Positions 1 through 5,603 of a stretch of 5,608 bases of DNA are shown here, one piece after another. The DNA is from Desulfobacterales bacterium (lineage in GTDB: Bacteria; Desulfobacterota; Desulfobacteria; Desulfobacterales; JAFDCJ01): positions 1 to 5,608 of the forward strand of contig JAOZSC010000201.1 in NCBI GenBank assembly GCA_029939875.1. Reading direction: 5' to 3'. The notes under the pieces are model-generated. The model made no database searches, was not told the DNA's origin, and saw only the letters and a list, made by a program, of their open reading frames with translations. A program made the translations under genes and the position numbers. Position 1 is the stretch's first letter. The number at the start of each line of letters is the position of its first letter.

Positions 1-435
1 AGGCAAATACACCGTCCAGCCATTCGATTCGGTGTCCCTCGTCAGCTCGTCAGGCTTCTTCTTCGCCGTGAAATAGACCGGAGGATCGAGCGCCTCGATC
101 GGGCCATTGAGATAAAGCATCATTCCGTAATGAGTGAACTTCGTCGGAATGTCGAGAACAGAATCGAGCTCATCAGACAGGACCGGATCGAGTCCTGTGA
201 TGCTCTTTACGCGGATCAGAACGTCATTCAACGAGAACCCGTTCGCAAGCGGAAACTCATTTCCAGTGAGCCTCGGATCAACCGTCCCGTGTACCTGGTC
301 GAACGGAAAGTCGTTCTCCATCGCAAGCGCGTCAATCGCTTGATTGACGTGAATCCTCCTCGATGCCGTCGGGTACCGATCCTCGTCAACCTCGAGCATC
401 TCCCCGATCATCTGAGTGATCTGTCCGAGGTTCAT
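1..435 (-). CDS. Probable head-tail adaptor/connector protein, 5' part only (runs off the left edge)
   Basis: An open frame begins at the ATG at 435-433 and stays open to base 1, giving 145 codons of an incomplete protein. The start overlaps the stop of the preceding 118-residue gene as ATGA, which points to translational coupling; the only Shine-Dalgarno-like sequence is a weak AAGGA about 12 bases upstream. The protein starts MNLGQITQMIGEMLEVDEDR and continues with a helical-looking stretch (NQAIDALAMENDFPF), then Asp- and Pro-rich segments ending around TESNGWTVYLP at the edge. In tailed phages the gene one or two places after the capsid gene often encodes an adaptor of the head-tail neck, and a short N-terminal helix pair of this kind is typical of such proteins. 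The function is inferred from position and general character, not from a diagnostic motif. It could also be another neck or tail-completion protein. Confidence 0.75.
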   Translation of the reverse strand, partial: MNLGQITQMIGEMLEVDEDRYPTASRRIHVNQAIDALAMENDFPFDQVHGTVDPRLTGNEFPLANGFSLNDVLIRVKSITGLDPVLSDELDSVLDIPTKFTHYGMMLYLNGPIEALDPPVYFTAKKKPDELTRDTESNGWTVYLP

Positions 436-788
436 TTGACAGTCCGATCCTTGATCAGCTTCCAGATCATGTTGTTTCTCAGACCAGCGACATCCCTGTC
501 GGTGTAACCAAGGAAGAACGCTGCGTTGATGAGTTCACTTCGAGACAAATCCCTGAAAGTCCTGCCCTCAAACAGATTCTTCCTCGAATGCTTGAACTCC
601 GGTTCGACGGACGGCGCCGGCGCATCTGCAACCTCTCCCGGCTCAGCCCTCTTGATCAGCCCGTTCTTGAACAGCGCGGTCTGCTCGATCTCCTCAATCA
701 ACTCAGGGTCGTCGGTCTCGAAGAACGGACTCAGCACAACGCCAATCCTGACCGTGAGTCGCTTCGCCTTCGTCGCAACGTACTTCAT
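432..788 (-). CDS. Small phage protein after the capsid gene, unknown function, possible HeH/SAP-like C-terminus
   Basis: This 118-residue protein starts at an ATG preceded by a clear Shine-Dalgarno, GGAGG, five bases upstream, and ends in TGA overlapping the next start. The N-terminal half (residues 1-48) looks like a compact beta-plus-helix unit ending in a helix with DDPELIEEIEQTALFKNG; residues 49-64 are an Ala/Pro/Glu linker. Residues 75-115 read as two helices around LSRSELINAAFFLGY and LRNNMIWKLIKD, the pattern of HeH/SAP/LEM-like helix-hairpin domains found at the C-terminus of many small phage proteins. I do not recognise the family. Its place between the capsid and a probable adaptor gene suggests a role in head completion or decoration, but that is inference. 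A downstream neck function is equally possible. Confidence 0.8.
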   Translation of the reverse strand: MKYVATKAKRLTVRIGVVLSPFFETDDPELIEEIEQTALFKNGLIKRAEPGEVADAPAPSVEPEFKHSRKNLFEGRTFRDLSRSELINAAFFLGYTDRDVAGLRNNMIWKLIKDRTVK

Positions 789-793
789 TCACA

Positions 794-805
794 CCTCCAA
801 GGAGG
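794..805 (-). promoter_or_regulatory. Shine-Dalgarno of the 118-residue gene inside a small inverted repeat
   Basis: On the minus strand CCTCC-TT-GGAGG is a perfect inverted repeat. Its 3' arm, GGAGG (798-794), is the ribosome binding site of the gene starting at 788. A two-base loop is too tight in RNA, so the likely fold is CCUC closed by a CUUG tetraloop with GAGG. The fold would hide the Shine-Dalgarno unless ribosomes or an alternative structure open it. It lies directly 3' of the strong hairpin at 806-835. Confidence 0.5.
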
Positions 806-835
806 GGCCCCCAGGGGCCGGAGCCCCCGGGAACC
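806..835 (-). promoter_or_regulatory. Strong hairpin with C(UCCG)G tetraloop after the capsid gene
   Basis: The minus-strand RNA can fold CCCGGGGGC (831-823) with GCCCCUGGG (818-810) around the loop UCCG (822-819), nine pairs with one G-U. Four more pairs, two of them G-U wobbles, extend it to 835 and 806. UCCG closed by C-G belongs to the very stable UNCG tetraloop class. No run of U follows, since the next bases are CCCCTCC, so it is not a canonical intrinsic terminator. It may protect the capsid message 3' end, slow polymerase, or be an RNA-processing site. Confidence 0.6.
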
Positions 836-844
836 ACTTTTACA

Positions 845-862
845 CAGGAAGCGAGCTTCCTG
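845..862 (-). promoter_or_regulatory. Perfect 8-base inverted repeat just after the capsid stop codon
   Basis: CAGGAAGC and GCTTCCTG are perfect complements separated by two bases; in RNA this gives a seven-pair stem with a four-base CUCG loop. The repeat begins 10 bases after the capsid TAG (874-872). On the minus strand it is followed by TGTAAAAG, with no U-tract, so it does not look like a rho-independent terminator. With the hairpin at 806-835 it makes a two-hairpin element filling most of the intergenic gap. Confidence 0.5.
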
Positions 863-871
863 CGTCACAGG

Positions 872-2137
872 CTAGCCCAGCCCGTTCATGTTCAGCCAGA
901 TCTCGTGGCACTCAGGCAGTGCGAGCCTGAGCCCGGCTTCGGTCAGGAAGAACCCGCGCTTCGCGTCCTCGTCGTTGTACGCGGCGTTGTCCTTCCACTT
1001 GGTGTCGCGGCCGGCCAGCGAAACGTACTCGGCGTACTTCATGTCGACGATGTACAGCTCGTTGGTGTACTGCGCCGACTCCGCCATCAGAGGATGCGGA
1101 ACGAGATTCAGGGTTCCGAACGGGGACCGGATTTTGAAGACGTCGAGACCGAAGGTCTGCTTCTTCGGGATCGACTCGGCGTTCCAGTTCCAGTTCGTGT
1201 TCGCCCGGACGAGCTTGTTGAGGTAGTTCAGCGCACCGTACCCGGTGAGACCGAGCTTCTCCTTCGAGCCGTAGGTGAACACCCGCTGCATCCGATCCTC
1301 GATCACGTCGATGGTCAGAGCGCCCTGGAAGTCGTGGTAGTACCCGGCCTCCATGACGATCGTCCGAACACCGGCGGTCGTCCGCGCCATCTCGATCTCG
1401 CCGCGGGCGTTCTGGACGGGGACCTCATCAGCCACGCCGTGGAGAAACGCCTCCTCGAGCTTGATCATGTGACGCTCGAGAGCGTCCATCTTGAGCACGG
1501 GCCACTGCTTCTTCTCGGGACGGAAGGTCGTCGCGTTCGCAGTTCCGGTCAGGCCGGCGGTGTCCTTGAAGATCTCGGTGAAGTTCGTGACCACCTTGGA
1601 CCGCTTCGACAGCGCCCGCGGCGCCGTGTCACCTTCGGGGTAGGCCGATCCGACCCAGCGCATGATGGTCGACGCCATGATCGGAAGGTTCGTCTGCGCG
1701 CCCTCTCCCCAGTACCGCATTGCGGTGATCTGGGTTCCGCTCTCGATCGTCTCGACACGAACGACCTCTCGCGGGGACCCGACGACGCCGGCATTGTCAC
1801 CCTCGACCTTGAGCAGGTCGCCGACCTTGAACGCATACGCCGGCTCCGGCACGTCGGCCGTCGCCTGGAAATTGATCGTCGAGATCGCGTACTGCGTCGT
1901 CTCGGGACCAACGTCAGCCTCGACCTTCGCGGCCTGGACCGGAAGGCGCTCTTCGAAGATCTTGAACACGGGGTCCGTCACCGTCGAGCTCGGAAGCTTC
2001 GACAGGATGAACGTGAACGGGGACGGGGACTCCGGGACGAGCTTGAAAGCCGCCTCCCGGTAACTCAGTGGACGAAAATCCGGGGAATCCCAATCGGTCG
2101 TCCCGGACATTCCGAAAATCGGCTTATCGTAAGGCAT
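872..2137 (-). CDS. Major capsid protein, probably SU10/DUF5309-type HK97 fold
   Basis: This 421-residue protein is the shell subunit, judged from its position after the scaffold gene and its sequence character. Residues 1-60 form an N-terminal arm with PSPFTFILSKLPSSTVTDPVFK. Residues about 95-165 form a beta-rich inserted segment (FKVGDLLKVEG, VVRVETIESGTQITAMRYWG), like the immunoglobulin-like or barrel insert seen in this family. Next come FTEIFKDTAGLTGTA (186-200), ALERHMIKLEEAFLHG (219-234) and a RTTAGVRTIV stretch, followed by FGTLNLVPHPL (340-350) and LYIVDMKYAEYVSLAGRDTKW (as two adjoining blocks, 361-371 and 372-381). That order of elements matches what I know of SU10-like major capsid proteins. 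Codons are almost all C- or G-ending, as expected for the most highly expressed gene. It has an SD 4 bases from the ATG and lies 25 bases after the scaffold stop. No cleavable prodomain is evident. Confidence 0.85.
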   Translation of the reverse strand: MPYDKPIFGMSGTTDWDSPDFRPLSYREAAFKLVPESPSPFTFILSKLPSSTVTDPVFKIFEERLPVQAAKVEADVGPETTQYAISTINFQATADVPEPAYAFKVGDLLKVEGDNAGVVGSPREVVRVETIESGTQITAMRYWGEGAQTNLPIMASTIMRWVGSAYPEGDTAPRALSKRSKVVTNFTEIFKDTAGLTGTANATTFRPEKKQWPVLKMDALERHMIKLEEAFLHGVADEVPVQNARGEIEMARTTAGVRTIVMEAGYYHDFQGALTIDVIEDRMQRVFTYGSKEKLGLTGYGALNYLNKLVRANTNWNWNAESIPKKQTFGLDVFKIRSPFGTLNLVPHPLMAESAQYTNELYIVDMKYAEYVSLAGRDTKWKDNAAYNDEDAKRGFFLTEAGLRLALPECHEIWLNMNGLG

Positions 2138-2141
2138 TGTG

Positions 2142-2157
2142 CCTCCCTCAGGGGAGG
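2142..2157 (-). promoter_or_regulatory. Shine-Dalgarno of the capsid gene within a 6-base-pair hairpin
   Basis: The minus strand reads CCTCCC-CTGA-GGGAGG, a perfect six-pair stem with a four-base loop. The 3' arm (2147-2142) is the capsid gene's ribosome binding site, four bases before the ATG at 2137. The element fills most of the 25-base gap after the scaffold TAG at 2165-2163. Ribosomes finishing the scaffold gene would melt it, so it could couple coat synthesis to scaffold translation. The regulatory role is inferred. Confidence 0.5.
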
Positions 2158-2162
2158 AAAGC

Positions 2163-3206
2163 CTACCGGCCTCTCAATGCTCCAGTCACCTCGTTGATGA
2201 ACTCAGAATACTCGTTCCCGCTGTTGTTCGAAGTCCTCGCGTGAACTCCGGATCCGCGACCTCCTGAGGCCTGAACGGCGCGCTTCACTTGATCGTGAGC
2301 CTGCTGCCGTGTTTGCCCCTTGAAGAGATCAGGATTCGAATCAACGAACCCCAGGTACGCCTGAGACAAAACTCCCGGCGTGATCTCCATGTTCCGGTAC
2401 GGGATCGGATTGTCCTCGGCCATCATCCAACCGATGAATCGGTTCTGCATTTCAGCATCAGAGATCGGAGCGTAGCGATCCGGATTACTCTCAACGAGTC
2501 CGGTCACCGCGCCTCTGAGCTGCTCATTCCCGGCCTCTTGCTGAACGACTCCAACGAGCGCCTGAATGAAAGCCTGCTGCTCAGCGACCTGCTTCGCAAG
2601 TGCGTCGATTGCCGCGGCTCCGGACGAAAACCGATGCTCAAGCTGAACCGAGAGATCCGGAAACATCACGAGGAAATCCTCCTCAAACGCTCCGGACTCC
2701 GCAGCCTGCTTCAGATTTTCCATGTGCATCGAGCGCATGGCATCGAGCTGAGATTTCGTCTGAACCTTCGGGTCGACGGACTGCTGCTGCTGCTGCTGCT
2801 GCTGATTTCCGAGGTTCTCTGCGATCTTTCGAAGCAGCTCTTCGTGCTCCTTCTTGAGATTCTCGTAGAGTTTCTGGTGGTGCATTTCGCCGTTCTCGAG
2901 AGTGTTGAACTTCTCGAGTAGGCCTGCCTCCTCCATTTCTTTTGCGGTCAGTTTCTTACCGGCAAACTCTCCGAATTTCTCATGCTTCGGAATCGTATAC
3001 CGGCGAGTATCCTCAGCAGTTTCCTCGGTCGGAGTTTCCTCCACCGAAACTTCTTGAGAAGTTTCAGGGGCTTCCTCTGGCTGAGTTTCCTCAACGACCT
3101 GTGTCTCCTGCTGCGGTTCCTCTTCAGTACCGACGCCCGGGGATTGACGAGCTTCCTCGTATTCCTTCTCGAAGGCCTCGATTTCTTTCGCAAGTTCTTC
3201 TGACAT
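2163..3206 (-). CDS. Putative capsid scaffolding protein
   Basis: This 347-residue protein lies between portal and coat genes, the usual place for a scaffold. It starts at ATG 3206 with a strong double Shine-Dalgarno, AAGGAGAGGAG, six bases upstream. Residues 1-67 are extremely acidic and repetitive, with Glu/Thr/Pro runs such as VEETQPEEAPETSQEVSVEE. Residues 90-132 are a charged helix likely to form a coiled coil (MEEAGLLEKF, LYENLKKEHEELLRKIAENL). Residues 135-142 are eight glutamines. Residues 150-230 are further helical, Gln-rich sequence, and the C-terminus (about 308-347) is Gly/Ser/Arg-rich and mildly basic (GRGSGVHAR, ALRGR). A helical, low-complexity body with a basic tail is typical of scaffolds, where the C-terminus often binds coat. 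There is no sign of a serine-protease domain. Sequence alone does not prove the role, and an internal-core or minor head protein is an alternative. Confidence 0.75.
   Translation of the reverse strand: MSEELAKEIEAFEKEYEEARQSPGVGTEEEPQQETQVVEETQPEEAPETSQEVSVEETPTEETAEDTRRYTIPKHEKFGEFAGKKLTAKEMEEAGLLEKFNTLENGEMHHQKLYENLKKEHEELLRKIAENLGNQQQQQQQQSVDPKVQTKSQLDAMRSMHMENLKQAAESGAFEEDFLVMFPDLSVQLEHRFSSGAAAIDALAKQVAEQQAFIQALVGVVQQEAGNEQLRGAVTGLVESNPDRYAPISDAEMQNRFIGWMMAEDNPIPYRNMEITPGVLSQAYLGFVDSNPDLFKGQTRQQAHDQVKRAVQASGGRGSGVHARTSNNSGNEYSEFINEVTGALRGR
2781..2804 (-). repeat. (CAG)8 trinucleotide repeat encoding eight glutamines
   Basis: Eight perfect CTG units on the plus strand read as CAG on the coding strand and encode residues 135-142 of the scaffold candidate. 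All eight codons are identical, with no CAA, which suggests recent expansion by slippage rather than selection on a diversified glutamine tract. It lies in a linker between two helical segments, so length change would keep the frame and may be tolerated. Confidence 0.95.
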
Positions 3207-3212
3207 CTATTG

Positions 3213-3223
3213 CTCCTCTCCTT
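3213..3223 (-). promoter_or_regulatory. Double Shine-Dalgarno of the scaffold gene
   Basis: AAGGAGAGGAG on the minus strand offers two overlapping ribosome binding sites, the nearer GGAG six bases from the ATG at 3206. It fixes the scaffold start and suggests strong initiation. Unlike the sites of the next two genes, it has no anti-Shine-Dalgarno arm beside it. Confidence 0.75.
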
Positions 3224-3239
3224 TAGTGTAGTTCAATTC

Positions 3240-3268
3240 AATATATCTATCAACAAAGTCGATGTCAT
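3240..3268 (-). promoter_or_regulatory. Sigma70-like promoter candidate upstream of scaffold and capsid genes
   Basis: On the minus strand ATGACA (3268-3263), a 17-base spacer and TATATT (3245-3240) match the -35 and -10 consensus at five of six positions each with ideal spacing. It sits in an unusually AT-rich patch inside the 3' end of the interrupted small gene. Initiation near A3233 would give a leader of about 27 bases containing the double Shine-Dalgarno. It could boost scaffold and coat over portal. The match may be chance, and the host's sigma preference is unknown. Confidence 0.35.
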
Positions 3269-3464
3269 CGAAAATACCCTCGACCAAAACTCTGAGCTCG
3301 GAAAGAATCGCAACCGCAACATGGGGAGGATGATCAACGGCCCTGTACGCCGACAACGGAATCAGTGCATTGCGAACCTGTCTCAATATGTCGAGAGAAG
3401 TTTACGGGTCCGACAAGTTGTGCATAATGAGCTCGTAGCGGGCGCGATCTTTGTCATCCATGAT

Positions 3465-5603
3465 TCAACCAATCGGTACGAGGTTTCCGGCATCAACGCC
3501 CTTGGAAACCTCCTCGTTCGACATTACCTGAGCCTTCATCTCTCCGCCGACGCCAGGGACCCCGGGTGTATTTCCTCCGGCGCCTGAGCCATCGACGACC
3601 GAGGTCGCAGGCACGGTGAAATTCTCGAAATACTCGACGCCGGCCTGGAACAGAATCTCCTTGAACACCATGAACGGATCAATCCTGCGTCCATCGACCT
3701 CCATCTGAGCAAGCGGTGAATTCGCGAGCATCTGCCCAATCTGCATCCAAAGAGCAAGGTTCCTTGACGGATCCGGAGGCACCGTCGGCGTGTGCGGGAT
3801 GTAATCGTACTTCCCGCGAATCTGATCCGGACTCACCATCACAACTTCTCTTCCGGCCGACGACGCCTTGTCACCGGCAATCCGAACAGCCTGCTCCATC
3901 GACATGAACTGCTGACGATTCGCAATCATCTGCTCAACGATCGGCATGATGACCTGCATATCGAGGAGCTCAGCCGCAATACCGAGCCTCACATTTGCAG
4001 ACTGCGCCATCCCCTGGATTTCGCCCAGCGTCCGCTTCGTAGGAAGCGGGGCGCCCTGTACGGTGTCCGGAGTCGCGGCAATCCGCTGAAGGAAATCGTA
4101 AATCTGCCGAGCCGTTTCGAGGTGTGCCCCGGTAACGTCCGTGATTCTGAACTGCCCGTACATGTCATTGATGGACATCATCCCGCGCTCGTGAAGGACC
4201 TTGCCACGCTGAGTGAGTCTGATGCGGCGGGCGGGGGCTGAGTTGTTGACGTCTTTGGAGTTGAGGAGGTTGTCGTTGTAAATGATCTGGTCGTTGATGA
4301 TTTTCTTCATGTTCGAGACGTGCGAGCCGTTGAGCCAGTTGACGAGATTGTGACCACCGATCAGGGCGGTCCCCATCCCCTGCGTGAACGGGGCGTGCTC
4401 GTCGGGCTCGAACTCGCCGACCCGGTACGTGAATTCATCGTGAGCATACTCAAGCTTGTGCGCCCTGATGATCAGCTCGCCCTCGCCGGCGACGCAAAAT
4501 TGCCACTTCTCGACCCGGTCCGACTCGCTGAGCTCCCAGTCACGCGGGATCAGCTTCATCTGGATGTAGCTGATGTCGATATCCGGGTACTTCGAGTCGA
4601 TATCGCCGGTCTTGTCGGAATAGTCGCCCTCTTGCCACTTCGCCGTCGAGCGCCGGTACGCCTTCGACACCTCACGGAGCTCTTCGACGTTGAAATACGG
4701 CCCGGCGCCGTCGTCAATCTGCCGCTCCTTGAAGAAAATCCAGTTCTGCGTCTCGCGGTGACCGATGAACAGCATCTTCCGGGTCTCGACCGGGGAAACA
4801 GCCGGGTCAAGAAGCAATTTCCTCGGGTTGATCGCCCTGACGTTGCTCCACTCGCGCGATATGGACGGAACCATCTCGATCTCCGGCTTGATTCCGAGCA
4901 ATTTCGCGATGACCTGCGGCACAGAGCTTACTTCTTGCGCCTCGAGCGAGTAATCCTGCTCCCAGGAGCAGTACCAGCACCCCAGGCCGTACTTGTCGGT
5001 GTCCGTGACGAGCTGCCAGATGACATGCTGGAGGTTCGAGAGCCGGAAATCGTACTGGAGAAGCTGCTCAAACAGCCTCGCGCCCCTGAAGTCGGCGCCC
5101 GTCGATGCCTCAAGGTGCGCGAACGGGTCGGATTTCATGAAGATCGAATAGAGAATCGCTGCCCTGGTGTCGAGAATCGACCGCGATACCGGGATGACGA
5201 TCGAGCCCTCAAACGGGAAGTTCTTCTTCGTCTCGCTCTCCGTTTTGTCCGGCTTTCTCCACCCCTTCGAGAGATCGGCGTAGAGTCGATTCTGATTGTC
5301 GACCTCCGTCCAATCCTCCTCGCGCTGCTCGATGTGCGTCATCGAGTCCTGAATGACGCTCCAGAGCATCGACACGAGTTTCCCGTGAAGATCAGACCCC
5401 TTCGCAAGTCGCCTGCTGATCGGAGACTCCTCGACCGTGATCTTCGTCACCGAGCCGCGAGGACCAACCATTCCCTCGATCTCGACGTCGAACTCGTTGT
5501 CCTCGTCGTTCATCGGGCAAAGGCCGGTGTCGCCAAGCGGGCCGCTTCCATCTCTGGGCCCGCCGCCAACCGGGCATTCACCCTCCGATACTAAGCCCCT
5601 CAT
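3465..5603 (-). CDS. Portal protein (head-tail connector)
   Basis: This large protein forms the ring at the capsid vertex through which DNA is packaged and ejected. It is called from its size (682 residues from ATG 5513, 712 from ATG 5603), its place before scaffold and coat, and its character. In the 712 numbering, residues 70-115 are helical (HGKLVSMLWSVIQDSMTHIE), 129-160 contain FPFEGSIVIPVSRSILDTRAAI, 196-220 contain WQLVTDTDKYGLGCWYCSWE, and 257-268 contain AINPRKLLLDPA, all typical of the large podovirus-type portal wing and stem region. FEPDEHAPFTQGMGTALIG (398-416) and a helical segment with TKRTLGEIQGMAQSANVRLG (522-541) precede a long helical C-terminal part. The end (672-712) is Gly/Pro-rich and probably flexible. 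The N-terminal 30 codons after 5603 are Gly/Pro/Cys-rich and unlike the rest, so the ATG at 5513 (MNDEDNEFDVEIEG) is my preferred start although no Shine-Dalgarno precedes it. The frame has no stop before the right edge. Confidence 0.85.
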   Translation of the reverse strand: MRGLVSEGECPVGGGPRDGSGPLGDTGLCPMNDEDNEFDVEIEGMVGPRGSVTKITVEESPISRRLAKGSDLHGKLVSMLWSVIQDSMTHIEQREEDWTEVDNQNRLYADLSKGWRKPDKTESETKKNFPFEGSIVIPVSRSILDTRAAILYSIFMKSDPFAHLEASTGADFRGARLFEQLLQYDFRLSNLQHVIWQLVTDTDKYGLGCWYCSWEQDYSLEAQEVSSVPQVIAKLLGIKPEIEMVPSISREWSNVRAINPRKLLLDPAVSPVETRKMLFIGHRETQNWIFFKERQIDDGAGPYFNVEELREVSKAYRRSTAKWQEGDYSDKTGDIDSKYPDIDISYIQMKLIPRDWELSESDRVEKWQFCVAGEGELIIRAHKLEYAHDEFTYRVGEFEPDEHAPFTQGMGTALIGGHNLVNWLNGSHVSNMKKIINDQIIYNDNLLNSKDVNNSAPARRIRLTQRGKVLHERGMMSINDMYGQFRITDVTGAHLETARQIYDFLQRIAATPDTVQGAPLPTKRTLGEIQGMAQSANVRLGIAAELLDMQVIMPIVEQMIANRQQFMSMEQAVRIAGDKASSAGREVVMVSPDQIRGKYDYIPHTPTVPPDPSRNLALWMQIGQMLANSPLAQMEVDGRRIDPFMVFKEILFQAGVEYFENFTVPATSVVDGSGAGGNTPGVPGVGGEMKAQVMSNEEVSKGVDAGNLVPIG

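Larger units (their letters stand above)
3207..3461 (-). pseudogene. Small phage gene of 84 codons interrupted by one in-frame TAA, unknown function
   Basis: Two codons' distance after the portal TGA, an ATG (3461-3459) opens MDDKDRARYELIMHNLSDP, then TAA (3404-3402). The same frame continues for 64 codons to a TAG (3209-3207) abutting the scaffold ATG. The second part includes SLDILRQVRNALIPL, ILSELRVLVEGIF and DDIDFVDRYIELNYTKGEE, a helical, acidic sequence that looks coded, as does the first part. Codons include more T- and A-ending ones (ATT, GTT, AGA, TAT) than the capsid gene. No Shine-Dalgarno precedes the first ATG, so translation would depend on coupling to portal termination. A single change of the TAA to GAA or CAA would restore an 84-residue protein. 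It could be a real nonsense mutation, a sequencing or assembly error, a 19-residue leader peptide, or a gene starting downstream at TTG. The product is not recognised. Confidence 0.5.

Noticed and set aside
819..841. Plus-strand terminator: the GC-rich hairpin followed by TTTT at 838-841
   Set aside because: The T-run is short and six bases from the stem, and no plus-strand gene needs terminating there.
905..2197. 430-codon open frame on the plus strand opposite the capsid gene
   Set aside because: It mirrors the strongly biased codons of the capsid gene, is extremely rich in Arg, Leu and Val, and resembles no protein family; such antisense frames are expected in GC-rich coding DNA.
2289..2921. 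210-codon plus-strand frame with a polyleucine run resembling a membrane segment
   Set aside because: The leucine run is the antisense reading of the CAG repeat in the scaffold gene; the rest is a shadow of the scaffold frame.
2163..3206. Nested scaffold from an internal start, as in phages where the scaffold is embedded in a protease gene
   Set aside because: The internal ATG codons (for example residue 91) have no convincing Shine-Dalgarno, and the N-terminal part shows no protease character.
5392..5577. 61-codon minus-strand frame with a good Shine-Dalgarno (GGAGGG)
   Set aside because: Beyond about 5510 it overlaps the portal out of frame and is Arg/Gly-rich like a shadow. I keep its ribosome binding site as part of the start-site question, not as a gene.
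4320..5594. 424-codon open frame on the plus strand opposite the portal gene
   Set aside because: It has the same Arg/Leu/Val-rich antisense composition, with no plausible domain or start context, and the portal on the other strand is convincing.
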